Shown here piece by piece: positions 56,601 to 64,000 of a stretch of 64,000 nucleotides of DNA; the stretch's first letter is position 1; each line of letters begins with the position of its first letter. The notes below the pieces were generated by a model. The model saw only the letters and a program-made list of their open reading frames with translations, was not told the DNA's origin and made no database searches. Source of the stretch: Rhodanobacter soli (lineage in GTDB: Bacteria > Pseudomonadota > Gammaproteobacteria > Xanthomonadales > Rhodanobacteraceae); contig NZ_JBEPSD010000001.1 in NCBI RefSeq assembly GCF_040548735.1, positions 1,860,001 through 1,924,000 of the forward strand, in the 5' to 3' direction. The translations under genes were made by a program, and so were the position numbers.

Positions 56601-57086
56601 CGCGCTGTCGATGCCGCCGGCCGTCACCATGCCGTGCCGGACGCCGCCGAGCACGCCGAACGACATCGCCACCGCCTTGAACTGCAGCGCGATGTACGGC
56701 ACCACCGCGATCACCGCAATCACCGCCACCAGCGCGGCCAGTCCGTGCGACTTGCCGAAACGCGCACCGATGAAGTCCGCGATCGAGGTGATGTTGCGCT
56801 GCCTCACCACCTGCACCAGCCGGCGCAGCAGGCCGAAGCCGAACACGAACAGCAGGATCGGCCCAAGGTAGATCGGCAGGTAGGCCAGGCCGTCGCGCGC
56901 CGCCGTGCCGACCGCGCCGTAGAACGTCCACGACGAGCAGTACACCGCCAGCGCCAGGCTGTAGACGATCGGACGCAGGCGCGGCTGACGCGGATACAGC
57001 GGCCGACGGTCGCCCGCGTAGGCCACCACGAACAGCAGCCCGACGTACAGCAGCGACACCAGCAACAGCAGCCAGCCCTGGATCAA
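53625..57086 (-). CDS. SSS-domain hybrid sensor kinase (CrbS/MxtR-like)
   Basis: Large membrane hybrid kinase, about 1153 residues. The N-terminal ~500 residues form a Na+/solute symporter (SSS) domain of about 13 helices beginning IQGWLLLLVSLLYVGLLFVV. A PAS domain (VSQGISVVDAQMRLVAWNRR) and coiled coil follow, then HisKA with His803 in AASHDLLQPLNAARLF and HATPase_c (RRILQNFLSNALRYT, GLGLSICDRL). A C-terminal receiver has Asp1085 in DLVLADYHLADG. The layout is that of CrbS/MxtR, which senses acetate-related conditions and signals to CrbR. TTG 57086 is preferred, with GGAGAACGAGG upstream; an earlier TTG at 57122 is possible. It converges on the regulator gene with a 7-bp gap. Confidence 0.92.
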   Translation of the reverse strand: MIQGWLLLLVSLLYVGLLFVVAYAGDRRPLYPRQPRLRPIVYSLALAVYCSSWTFYGAVGTAARDGLAYLPIYLGPILLFVFGFGLLRRLVQVVRQRNITSIADFIGARFGKSHGLAALVAVIAVIAVVPYIALQFKAVAMSFGVLGGVRHGMVTAGGIDSAMWCAALLAVFAILFGTRSIDATEHHHGMMLAIALESLIKLLAFVALAGYALWQGPGLASTVQLPVTQLGHGLSPGFLAQTMLAFCAMFCLPRQFQIGMVECEDAGDLTRARWMVPLYLVIVSVAVLPIVAAGAHMPLVRDGAADAWVLTLPMAYGDRGMALLAFIGGFSAATGMVIVASVALSTMISNDLVMPALLRIRRLRLEQRSDLSQLVLGVRRVAIILLAVMAYAYYRVAANAENLAATGLLAFAAVAQFAPALIAALYWRGASRRGVMVGLVGGFVVWLYTLLLPALIRSDQWLQAGPFGWDWLRPQALFHLSGWEPVMHGTFWSLLVNVGCLVFVSLRLRPSLEERLHAAMFMDADPASRSGSGDWRGRVVVADLRTIAERIVGERSSVRAFEEYGQRRGKPLLPGEAADRALIQYTERLLASAVGAANARRILISALSGSGLDVAESMALLDEASQELRFNRELLSTTLENVSQGISVVDAQMRLVAWNRRYLELFDYPDGMVHVGVPVAELIRWNAELGECGPGEVDGHVAKRIDYMRAGSSHLFQRIRPDGTVIEMRGRALPGGGYVTTYTDVTAYKHAEQALIEVNETLEQRVEQRTAELSEALVATAQARRAAETANISKTRFLAAASHDLLQPLNAARLFTSALRQHPGLDAEASGLAERIDASFRAAEDLLDALLDVSRLDAGSYHPEVGGFALAELFDSLRAQFAVVAEQRGLRLRVVPTALAVRSDPQLLRRILQNFLSNALRYTSKGSVLLGARRMGADEVRIEVWDSGPGIAAEQRARIFGEFQRLEQPSPWGEKGLGLGLSICDRLASILGHRLDLHSRVEHGSCFAVTVPRNEAVPARRQRVQRAGPDKQLPLTVLCLDNDAAILDGMRALLSRWGVDCRIALDVEQARAELARGPIDLVLADYHLADGVDGLQALQQLGGVLGELPPVAMITADGSSELKQRARALGYPVLHKPVRPAALRALLTALLRR

Positions 57087-57183
57087 GCCTCGTTCTCCCC
57101 AGCCAGACGGATCGATCGACAACCGCTACGCCGGCACCAGCCGCGCGCTTGTGCCATGGCGGTGCCGGCGGCACCATGCACGG

Positions 57184-57828
57184 ATGACCGCCGCGCACGT
57201 ACCGACGCTTGCCAACGTAGCAGAGCACCTGCGCGATGACGAGATTCATGTGTGGCGGCTGGACTACCGGCCGTCGCACCAGCGGGCGCCGCTGCGCGGG
57301 GTGTTGGCCGCCTACCTCGGTATCGCCGCGGAGCGGGTCGCGTTGACCGATGGCGAACACGGCCGCCCGGCGCTCGCCGCCGGGCTCGATCCGTCACTCG
57401 GTTTCAACTGGTCGCACAGCGACGGGCAGGCGCTGATCGCCATCGGCCGGCACATCGCGCCGGGGATCGATCTCGAGCGCCTGCGCCCGCGCGCACGTGC
57501 ACTGGAGATCGCCGAACGTTATTTCAGCGTCGACGAGGCCGCGGCCCTGGCCGCACTGCCGGAGGCCGAGCGCAGCGCCGCCTTCCTCGAGTTGTGGACC
57601 GCCAAGGAGGCGGTGTTGAAGGCGCTGGGACGCGGCATCGCATTCGGCCTGGATCGGCTCAGCATCGCCAGCGCCATCGACCGCCTGCACTTGCAGCGGC
57701 TGGAGGGCGACGACGTCGGCGCCTGGCAGTTGCAGCGGCTGGACATCGACAGCAGCCTGGTCGCGACACTGGCGTGGCGCGGCGGCGAGCGCCGGATCCG
57801 GCTCGGCACGCTTGCCAGCGGCGCCTGA
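57184..57828 (+). CDS. 4'-phosphopantetheinyl transferase (Sfp-type)
   Basis: Activates carrier proteins by transferring phosphopantetheine from CoA. It has 214 residues. Conserved blocks are [17 protein letters not shown] (FNxSHS region), GIDLERLR with the Mg-binding Asp/Glu, and [18 protein letters not shown] (WTxKEA). All three are intact. Carrier-protein substrates (NRPS/PKS or fatty-acid ACP) are not found in the window. It is divergent from the CrbS-like kinase with 97 bp between, and is 94 bp upstream of pdxJ. Confidence 0.92.
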   Translation: MTAAHVPTLANVAEHLRDDEIHVWRLDYRPSHQRAPLRGVLAAYLGIAAERVALTDGEHGRPALAAGLDPSLGFNWSHSDGQALIAIGRHIAPGIDLERLRPRARALEIAERYFSVDEAAALAALPEAERSAAFLELWTAKEAVLKALGRGIAFGLDRLSIASAIDRLHLQRLEGDDVGAWQLQRLDIDSSLVATLAWRGGERRIRLGTLASGA

Positions 57829-57922
57829 TCGGCGCACTGTTTCCGGTCCATCGACCGGCCCCGCGCAAGCCCGGGGCCAGCGATGCCGACCGTTTTCAAC
57901 CGCCCAGGATCGTCCGTCCGCC

Positions 57923-58666
57923 ATGACCCTGCTCAGCGTCAACCTCAACAAGATCGCCGTGCTGCGCAACTCGCGCGGCGGCCGGGAACCGGATATCTGC
58001 CGCGCCGCCCAGACCTGCATCGAGGCCGGCTGCGGCGGCATCACCGTGCACCCGCGCCCGGACATGCGCCACGTGCAGCCGCACGACGTGCGTGCGCTGG
58101 CTGCGATGCTGCGCGGGCGGGTCGAGTACAACATCGAGGGCAACCCGTTCGCCGGCGCCCGCGGCGACTATCCGGGCCTGCTCGCGCTGGCGCGGGAAGT
58201 GCGCCCGACCCAGGTGACCCTGGTGCCGGACAGCGACGGCCAGATCACCTCCGACCACGGCTTCGACCTGCGTCGCGACATCGCACAGCTGCGCCCGCTG
58301 GTCGGCGAGCTATGCGATCTCGGCTGCCGGGTCAGCCTGTTCGTCGACGCCGGCAGCCAGGATTTCGACCTGGCCGCGGTGATCGGCGTGCAGCGCATCG
58401 AGATCTACACCGGTCCCTACGCCGAGGCATTCGCCGACGGCCAGCCCGCGGCAGCCCTGGCGACGTGTGCCGACACCGCGCGGCGCGCGCAACAGGCCGG
58501 GCTGGCGGTGAACGCGGGACACGACCTCAGCCAGGCGAATCTGGGTACGTTCAAGGCGGCGATTCCCGGTCTGGCCGAGGTATCCATTGGCCACGCCCTG
58601 ATCGGCGAGGCGCTGTACGAGGGCTTGGCCACCACCGTGCGCAACTATCTGCAGATCCTGCGCTGA
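57923..58666 (+). CDS. pdxJ: Pyridoxine 5'-phosphate synthase
   Basis: Last ring-closing step of the DXP-dependent vitamin B6 pathway: condenses 1-deoxyxylulose-5-phosphate with 3-amino-2-oxopropyl phosphate to pyridoxine phosphate. It has 247 residues with TIM-barrel motifs [59 protein letters not shown], and [12 protein letters not shown]. The active-site His and Glu are present. The gene is a standard neighbour of the TonB/Exb genes in xanthomonads. ATG 57923 is used; it converges on the exbD genes with a terminator between. Confidence 0.96.
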   Translation: MTLLSVNLNKIAVLRNSRGGREPDICRAAQTCIEAGCGGITVHPRPDMRHVQPHDVRALAAMLRGRVEYNIEGNPFAGARGDYPGLLALAREVRPTQVTLVPDSDGQITSDHGFDLRRDIAQLRPLVGELCDLGCRVSLFVDAGSQDFDLAAVIGVQRIEIYTGPYAEAFADGQPAAALATCADTARRAQQAGLAVNAGHDLSQANLGTFKAAIPGLAEVSIGHALIGEALYEGLATTVRNYLQILR

Positions 58667-58700
58667 CCGTTGCACCGCCACATCCGCCGCACAAACAAAA

Positions 58701-58721
58701 ACCCCCGCACCAGGCGGGGGT
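58701..58721 (-). terminator. Rho-independent terminator of the exb/ton operon
   Basis: Perfect 8-bp stem ACCCCCGC / GCGGGGGT with a five-base loop. Reading on the minus strand the stem is followed by TTTTTGTTTG, a good T-run, so it ends the exbD transcript. It lies 34 bp beyond the exbD stop. It may weakly stop pdxJ as well. Confidence 0.83.
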
Positions 58722-58754
58722 CTTGATGTTGCGTGCTGCCGCGGCAGCGCCGGG

Positions 58755-59159
58755 TCAGAAGTTTTCGGTGAAACCGATCTTGACCAGGTTGTAGCTCTTC
58801 GCGTCCGCCAGCACCCGTGCCACGTACTGGTAGGCCACCGCGTCGTCCGCGGCGATCTGGATTTCCGGCTGATTGCTCTGCTGGGCGATCACCGCGAGCT
58901 GTGCCTTCAGGCCCAGCTCGTCGACCGGTGTGTCGTTCCAGTACAGCGCACCGGCCTGGTCGATCTTCAAATGGATCGGCTCCAGTGGCGTGGTGGGCGG
59001 CGTGGGGTTCGGGTTCGGCTGGGGCAGGTCGACCTGGATCTTGTGCGCCAGCACCGGTGCCGTGATCATGAAGATGATCAGCAGCACCAGCATCACGTCG
59101 ACCAGCGGCGTGACGTTGATCTCCGACATCGGACCGCTGGTTTTGGTAGTGAAAGCCAT
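58755..59159 (-). CDS. exbD: Biopolymer transport protein ExbD (second copy)
   Basis: Proton-channel stator subunit of the TonB system, 134 residues. The single transmembrane helix with the conserved Asp is INVTPLVDVMLVLLIIFMIT (Asp in PLVDVM), followed by a proline-rich linker (PQPNPNPTPPTTPLEP) and a periplasmic domain ending VRARVLADAKSYNLVKIGFT-like. It lies 6 bp after the first exbD gene and is the last gene of the operon. Two unlike ExbD copies are usual for xanthomonad TonB systems. Confidence 0.95.
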   Translation of the reverse strand: MAFTTKTSGPMSEINVTPLVDVMLVLLIIFMITAPVLAHKIQVDLPQPNPNPTPPTTPLEPIHLKIDQAGALYWNDTPVDELGLKAQLAVIAQQSNQPEIQIAADDAVAYQYVARVLADAKSYNLVKIGFTENF

Positions 59160-59165
59160 TTCAGA

Positions 59166-59588
59166 TCACCCCTTCGGCGCATCAGTGGTCATGAAGCCGA
59201 CATGCACCATGCCCGAGTCCTTGGCGTCGCCGATGACCTTCTTCACGACCTTGAACTCGGTGTTCTTGTCCGCACGAATCTGCAGCTCCGGCTGGGGCGA
59301 CTTCTGCGCATTCACCACAAACTGCGCCCGCAACTCGGCTTCGGTGACCAGGTGGTCATTGAAGTACATGCTGCCATCCTGCTTGACCGCCAGATCCAGA
59401 GGCGCCACCGGCAGCTCCGCATCCTTCGTCTTGGGATTCGCAATCGGCAGATCGATCGTGATGGAGTGGGACATCAGCGGCGCGGTGATCATGAAGATGA
59501 TCAGCAAGACCAGCATCACGTCGACCAGCGGCGTGACGTTGATCTCCGACATCGGGCCGCCGGAATTGTCTCCTACGCTCATCGACAT
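59166..59588 (-). CDS. exbD: Biopolymer transport protein ExbD (first copy)
   Basis: ExbD of 140 residues. The membrane helix is EINVTPLVDVMLVLLIIFMI with the proton-carrying Asp. The periplasmic domain includes IQIRADKNTEF-like strands (ELQIRADKNTEFKVVKKVIG). It differs clearly from the second copy outside the helix. It follows exbB by 11 bp and precedes the second exbD by 6 bp. It energises TonB-dependent uptake across the outer membrane together with ExbB. An in-frame ATG two codons later is an alternative start. Confidence 0.95.
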   Translation of the reverse strand: MSMSVGDNSGGPMSEINVTPLVDVMLVLLIIFMITAPLMSHSITIDLPIANPKTKDAELPVAPLDLAVKQDGSMYFNDHLVTEAELRAQFVVNAQKSPQPELQIRADKNTEFKVVKKVIGDAKDSGMVHVGFMTTDAPKG

Positions 59589-59599
59589 GGGTCAATCCC

Positions 59600-60373
59600 T
59601 CACTTCTGGCTTTCGACGCGCGAACCAGTCGCAAAGAAGTCGTGCAGGTCGTGCGCGAACTCGTCGAAGCGGGCGTAGACCACGCGATTCGAGCGGCTGA
59701 AGAAGTTGTAGGCGAACAGCGCCGGGATCGCGGCGAACAGACCGAACGCGGTCATGATCAGCGCCTCGCCCACCGGACCGGCCACCGCGTTCATCGACGC
59801 GTTGCCGGAAGCGGCGATGCGGATCAGGGCGTGATAGATGCCCCACACCGTACCGAGCAGACCGACGAACGGCGCAGCGGAACCGACCGTGGCGAGCAGG
59901 GTCATGCCGCCTTCCAGGCGCATGCTCTCGCGAGCCACGGCCTGACGCAGGGCGCGGTCGATGAACTCCGAACGGCTCAGCGACTCGGCCAGACGGCCCG
60001 TGGTGCCTGCCGCCGAGGTGGCCTGCTGGTGGTGGGCCACTGCCGAGGCGGCGTCGAGTGCGATCTTGGAGAACGGCTCGCTGCGCGGCTGGGCTTCCAG
60101 TTCGCGGATCGCGTCCTGGGTGGAGCCGTTGCCCCAGAAACCGTTGATGACCTTGTCGGCGCGAGCCTTCACCGTCGCATTGCGGATGCCGTTGGCAATG
60201 ATGAAGTACCACGACAGGAACGACATCACGACCAGGGTCACGAAGACGACCCAGCCGAGCCAGTCGAAGTTCTGGATCAGGTTGTCGAAGCCCATCTGCT
60301 TCATGGCTTCGGCGTTGGTATTGCCACCCAAGGCCTGTGCGGCATCGGTCGTTGCAGGAGTCTGTAGGAACAT
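59600..60373 (-). CDS. exbB: MotA/TolQ/ExbB proton channel subunit
   Basis: ExbB of 257 residues, with three transmembrane helices: WLGWVVFVTLVVMSFLSWYF, LLATVGSAAPFVGLLGTVWG and GEALIMTAFGLFAAIPALFA. The motif VGSAAPFVGLLGTVWGI is diagnostic. It forms the proton-conducting complex with ExbD that drives TonB. It has an N-terminal extension before the first helix, as xanthomonad ExbB proteins do. It lies 56 bp after tonB and 11 bp before exbD on the same strand. Confidence 0.95.
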   Translation of the reverse strand: MFLQTPATTDAAQALGGNTNAEAMKQMGFDNLIQNFDWLGWVVFVTLVVMSFLSWYFIIANGIRNATVKARADKVINGFWGNGSTQDAIRELEAQPRSEPFSKIALDAASAVAHHQQATSAAGTTGRLAESLSRSEFIDRALRQAVARESMRLEGGMTLLATVGSAAPFVGLLGTVWGIYHALIRIAASGNASMNAVAGPVGEALIMTAFGLFAAIPALFAYNFFSRSNRVVYARFDEFAHDLHDFFATGSRVESQK

Positions 60374-60429
60374 AACGCTACCCTAGGGAAGTCAAGCGTG
60401 AACTGTAACTGTAAACCAGACGAACCTGG

Positions 60430-61089
60430 TTACAGCTGGTTGAGATTGAAGTTGACCGGAACGCGCGCGTACCCTTCAACTTTTTGTCCATTTCGAATCG
60501 TTGGATTGAAGCGCCAACGACGTGCGGCATCCATGGCAGCACGATCGAGTTCGTGATAACCGCTGGACCGGTCGACCTTGATGTCCTTCGGCGAACCATC
60601 CACGCCCACCAGGATCATCAGCACCACCGTACCTTCATGCCGCTGACGGATCGCCTGCGGCGGATACTTCGGCTGAAGACGGCTGTTGTAGCTGAGATCC
60701 GAGCTGGCCGTGATATCCGAAGGCGGCGCCGGTGGAGCTGGCGGTGCCGGCGGCGGTGCCGGGGTCGCATTCGCCGAAACCTCTTCCACCGGTGGCGGCG
60801 GGGTCGGCGGCGGCGGGGTCGGCGGCGGCTTGATCTGCTGGATGATCTTCGGCGGTGGCTGCTTCGGCGGCTCCGGCGGCGGCGGCGGTGGCGGCGGCGG
60901 CGGCGGCGGCGGCTCGATGAAGTTCACCTGGACGATGCGCTCCTTTTCCTTGTGGTTCTGATTCGGCGGCGCCATGGGCGCCACGATCAACAGGAATGCA
61001 AACGCATGCAGCCCGATGGCAACTGCCAATGCCCAGGTGCGTTTCCAACTAAACGGCTCGCGCCCGATTTCTTCGTTACTTGAGGCCAT
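60430..61089 (-). CDS. tonB: Energy transducer TonB
   Basis: TonB of 219 residues: N-terminal signal anchor (KRTWALAVAIGLHAFAFLLI with the conserved His), a long proline-rich periplasmic rod (runs of Pro with EPPKQPPPKI), and the C-terminal domain RLQPKYPPQAIRQRHEGTVV then ARRWRFNPTIRNGQKVEGYA. The rod probably spans the periplasm. It transmits ExbB/ExbD energy to outer-membrane receptors. It precedes exbB, exbD, exbD and lies downstream of the TPR gene on the minus strand. Confidence 0.96.
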   Translation of the reverse strand: MASSNEEIGREPFSWKRTWALAVAIGLHAFAFLLIVAPMAPPNQNHKEKERIVQVNFIEPPPPPPPPPPPPPEPPKQPPPKIIQQIKPPPTPPPPTPPPPVEEVSANATPAPPPAPPAPPAPPSDITASSDLSYNSRLQPKYPPQAIRQRHEGTVVLMILVGVDGSPKDIKVDRSSGYHELDRAAMDAARRWRFNPTIRNGQKVEGYARVPVNFNLNQL

Positions 61090-61247
61090 CTGTCACTATC
61101 TGAAGCTGATCAAACCGAAGGAGAACGTTGCCGCAGGGCTTGGCCCGAAACCGTCTGATGCCTGGACGGACCCGGAGGGAACTTAGCCACTGGGGAGACG
61201 CTAGGGAAAGGTTTCAACGGTACAACAGCACATGGCATTTGTATAGC

Positions 61248-61288
61248 ACCGCGGGGTAGACGATATGGACGTCCATCCACCCCGCGGT
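61248..61288 (-). terminator. Probable terminator after the TPR gene
   Basis: ACCGCGGGG (61248-61256) and CCCCGCGGT (61280-61288) form a perfect 9-bp stem. The loop contains the palindrome ATGGACGTCCAT, allowing a nested hairpin. It starts 20 bp past the TPR stop. The T-run after the stem on the minus strand is weak (GCTATACAAAT), so termination may be partial or the stem may protect RNA ends. Confidence 0.55.
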
Positions 61289-61308
61289 TTGCCAAGTGCT
61301 TCAGCCGG

Positions 61309-62598
61309 TCAGCCAGCACCGGTCTTTTTCAGCCAATCCTTTGCCTTTGCCGCCGTCTCCGGGTCCTGTGCGGCCTTCTTCATTGCATCGATCGCGGCAG
61401 GCTTGTTCTTCAAGCCGCGCTCGGACTCGGCCAGCAGCATGTACGCCGTGCCCTTGTGCTTCACGCCCTTGTCGAGCGCCTGCTGAATCAGGCCCTTGGC
61501 CTGGCTGTACTTGTTCTCGCTCAGCAGCAGGCGTCCGGCGCGCAGTGCGGCCTCGCCATCGGTGGCGATCGGCTGCGCCTTGTTGTAGTAGCCGATCGCC
61601 TTGTCGATGTTGTTCGCGATCTCGGCGGACTGGCCCAGCAGCACGTAGGTTTCCGCGTCGGGCTTGACCACGCCCTTGCTCATGCCTTCCTCGAGCACCT
61701 GCTGGGCCTTGGTCGCGTTCGGCGCCGGATCGGCGCTTTCCTGGCCGGTGACCAGGTACAGCTTCGCCAGGTTCACGTACTGCGTGTCCTTGCTGAGCTT
61801 GCCCTCGGCACGCGCCTTTTCCATCATCTGGATTGCTTCCGGGTACTTGTGCGCCTGCATCAGCACCGCGACCGCGTTGTTGAGCGCGTTCGGATCGCTC
61901 GGATTGGAACTGAGCTGGCTCTTGGCCAGCTCGGCGGCCTTCTCATCCTGGCCGGACTCGGCGTAGCTGGCCATCAGGATCTGGTCCCAGGTCGGCTGCG
62001 GCTTGTCGGTGAGCGACTTGGCCTTGTTGATCGAAGCGATCGCCTCCGGGTACTTGCCCAGCCGGTACTCGGCATTGCCCTCGAGCGCGTACGAATCGGC
62101 GGTTTCCTTCTTGCCCTCGGCGCGCCACTTGGCGATCGTGTCCAGCGCGGGCTGGTACTGCTCGTCGGCCATCTGGAATTGCGCCAGCATGTACATCAGC
62201 TGGAAGTAGGTGTCGTTCGGCATCACACCGAGCGCCAGCGAGCGCTGCAGCGAGCTGATCGCGCCCTTGTAGTCGCCGTCGTTGTAGTGGAGGCTGGCCA
62301 TGCCCTGCAGCGCCAGCGCCTGCGCGTACTTGCTCTTGCTGCTGTCGATGATCGGCTGCAGCATCTGCTGGGCCTTGGCCTTGTCGCCGGCGTTGACCGC
62401 ATCCAGGCCTTCGTTGAGGTTCTTCTGATCCTTCTCGCTGGTCAGGTCGAGCTTCGGCTCGGCGCGGGTCGCGTTCGGATACAGCACTTCCTTCTTGGGT
62501 TTGGCATCGTCGCTCTTGCGCGCCATCACCGGGCTGCTGGCCACACCCAGCAGCAAGGCAATGCTCGCCAGCGCGGTTAACCCTCGGACATGCTTCAT
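61309..62598 (-). CDS. Exported tetratricopeptide-repeat protein
   Basis: Periplasmic protein of about 429 residues. A signal peptide (LTALASIALLLGVASSPVMA) is followed by a Lys-rich linker and then about eight TPR units, for example ALQGMASLHYNDGDYKGAIS, SYALEGNAEYRLGKYPEAIA and LNNAVAVLMQAHKYPEAIQM. TPR arrays serve as protein-binding scaffolds. The position between gyrB and tonB is conserved in related genomes as remembered, so it may support TonB-dependent uptake, which is inference. ATG 62598 is chosen, with AGGA upstream; ATG 62610 lacks one. Confidence 0.9.
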   Translation of the reverse strand: MKHVRGLTALASIALLLGVASSPVMARKSDDAKPKKEVLYPNATRAEPKLDLTSEKDQKNLNEGLDAVNAGDKAKAQQMLQPIIDSSKSKYAQALALQGMASLHYNDGDYKGAISSLQRSLALGVMPNDTYFQLMYMLAQFQMADEQYQPALDTIAKWRAEGKKETADSYALEGNAEYRLGKYPEAIASINKAKSLTDKPQPTWDQILMASYAESGQDEKAAELAKSQLSSNPSDPNALNNAVAVLMQAHKYPEAIQMMEKARAEGKLSKDTQYVNLAKLYLVTGQESADPAPNATKAQQVLEEGMSKGVVKPDAETYVLLGQSAEIANNIDKAIGYYNKAQPIATDGEAALRAGRLLLSENKYSQAKGLIQQALDKGVKHKGTAYMLLAESERGLKNKPAAIDAMKKAAQDPETAAKAKDWLKKTGAG

Positions 62599-62846
62599 GG
62601 TGATCCTCATCTGTTCTGGGCGTGTCGTAATGACGCGGGGGATTACGAAGCGTAACTCGACCCGGCAAGGGATAACAAGTTGCAGCGCCGCATCAAAGCC
62701 TGTTAAAAATCAATTACTTGGCGACCTTCCCTGGCCCACGCGGCGATTATTTGCATTTCATCGGCCGTCATTCCGTGCGCTCACCTGCTCCAATGGGCAC
62801 GCACGCCGGGGCCATCGTTGGATGCGATCGCGCCGGCGGAGACGGC

Positions 62847-64000
<1,154 letters not shown>

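Noticed and set aside
53682..57239. A very long open frame (~1185 codons) opposite the CrbS-like kinase
   Set aside because: It is antisense to a gene with clear SSS, PAS, HisKA, HATPase and receiver motifs. Its composition (His/Arg/Gln-rich) is typical of antisense frames in GC-rich DNA.

Overview
The window is very GC-rich DNA with dense, tightly packed genes and almost no AT-rich islands. Gene content and order point to a gammaproteobacterium of the Xanthomonadales/Lysobacterales, most likely family Rhodanobacteraceae (Rhodanobacter/Dyella-like). This is an inference from protein style, the MexEF-type pump, the acs/CrbSR cluster, lineage-typical palindromic repeats, and the gyrB-TPR-tonB-exbB-exbD-exbD-pdxJ order that lies beside the replication origin in xanthomonads. 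The right edge is therefore probably within a few kb of dnaA/oriC. No rRNA, tRNA, CRISPR array, complete insertion sequence or prophage was recognised.

Layout. 1-7.6 kb: a MexEF-OprN-like tripartite efflux operon (first gene cut by the window edge) followed by an SDR reductase and two NTF2-fold genes. 7.6-16.4 kb: a more fluid region with a LytS/LytTR two-component pair, an immunity-like orphan, decayed fragments of a propeller gene and of a LytTR gene, a secreted hydrolase, an array of strong hairpins, two tandem secreted PD40 propeller proteins, a cupin and an ABM monooxygenase. 16.6-19.2 kb: envelope/stress membrane genes (AI-2E-type permease, YqjE- and YqjD-like proteins, DUF1328). 19.3-25.4 kb: a PEBP protein, a GIY-YIG nuclease gene squeezed between two perfect inverted-repeat pairs, a sorbosone-dehydrogenase-like protein, a Ycf46-type AAA ATPase, a secreted methyltransferase-fold protein and small enzymes. 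25.4-31.3 kb: a large GH92 mannosidase, a YheT-like hydrolase coupled to a PlsC acyltransferase, and an Lrp regulator divergent from phenylalanine hydroxylase. 32.3-38.9 kb: an SGNH hydrolase, a RES/Xre toxin-antitoxin pair, a DUF885 peptidase-like protein, a WYL regulator with GST and VOC genes, and a DJ-1-like protein.

39-47.4 kb: fructose-1,6-bisphosphatase, a patatin lipoprotein, an S9 peptidase, a radical SAM protein, an acyl-CoA synthetase and small membrane proteins. 47.5-57.1 kb: an organic-acid module made of an MHS-type MFS carrier and a DcaP-like porin, divergent from acetyl-CoA synthetase, with a CrbR-like response regulator and a CrbS-like SSS-domain hybrid kinase beyond it. A perfect 19-bp palindrome lies in the porin/acs intergenic region. 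57.2-64 kb: a phosphopantetheinyl transferase, pdxJ, the TonB energising system, a TPR protein and the 3' part of gyrB.

The most notable structural signals are several families of palindromic repeats. One brackets the GIY-YIG gene, one lies between antitoxin and toxin, one lies in the efflux operon, and one forms a long hairpin just upstream of the CrbR-like gene.
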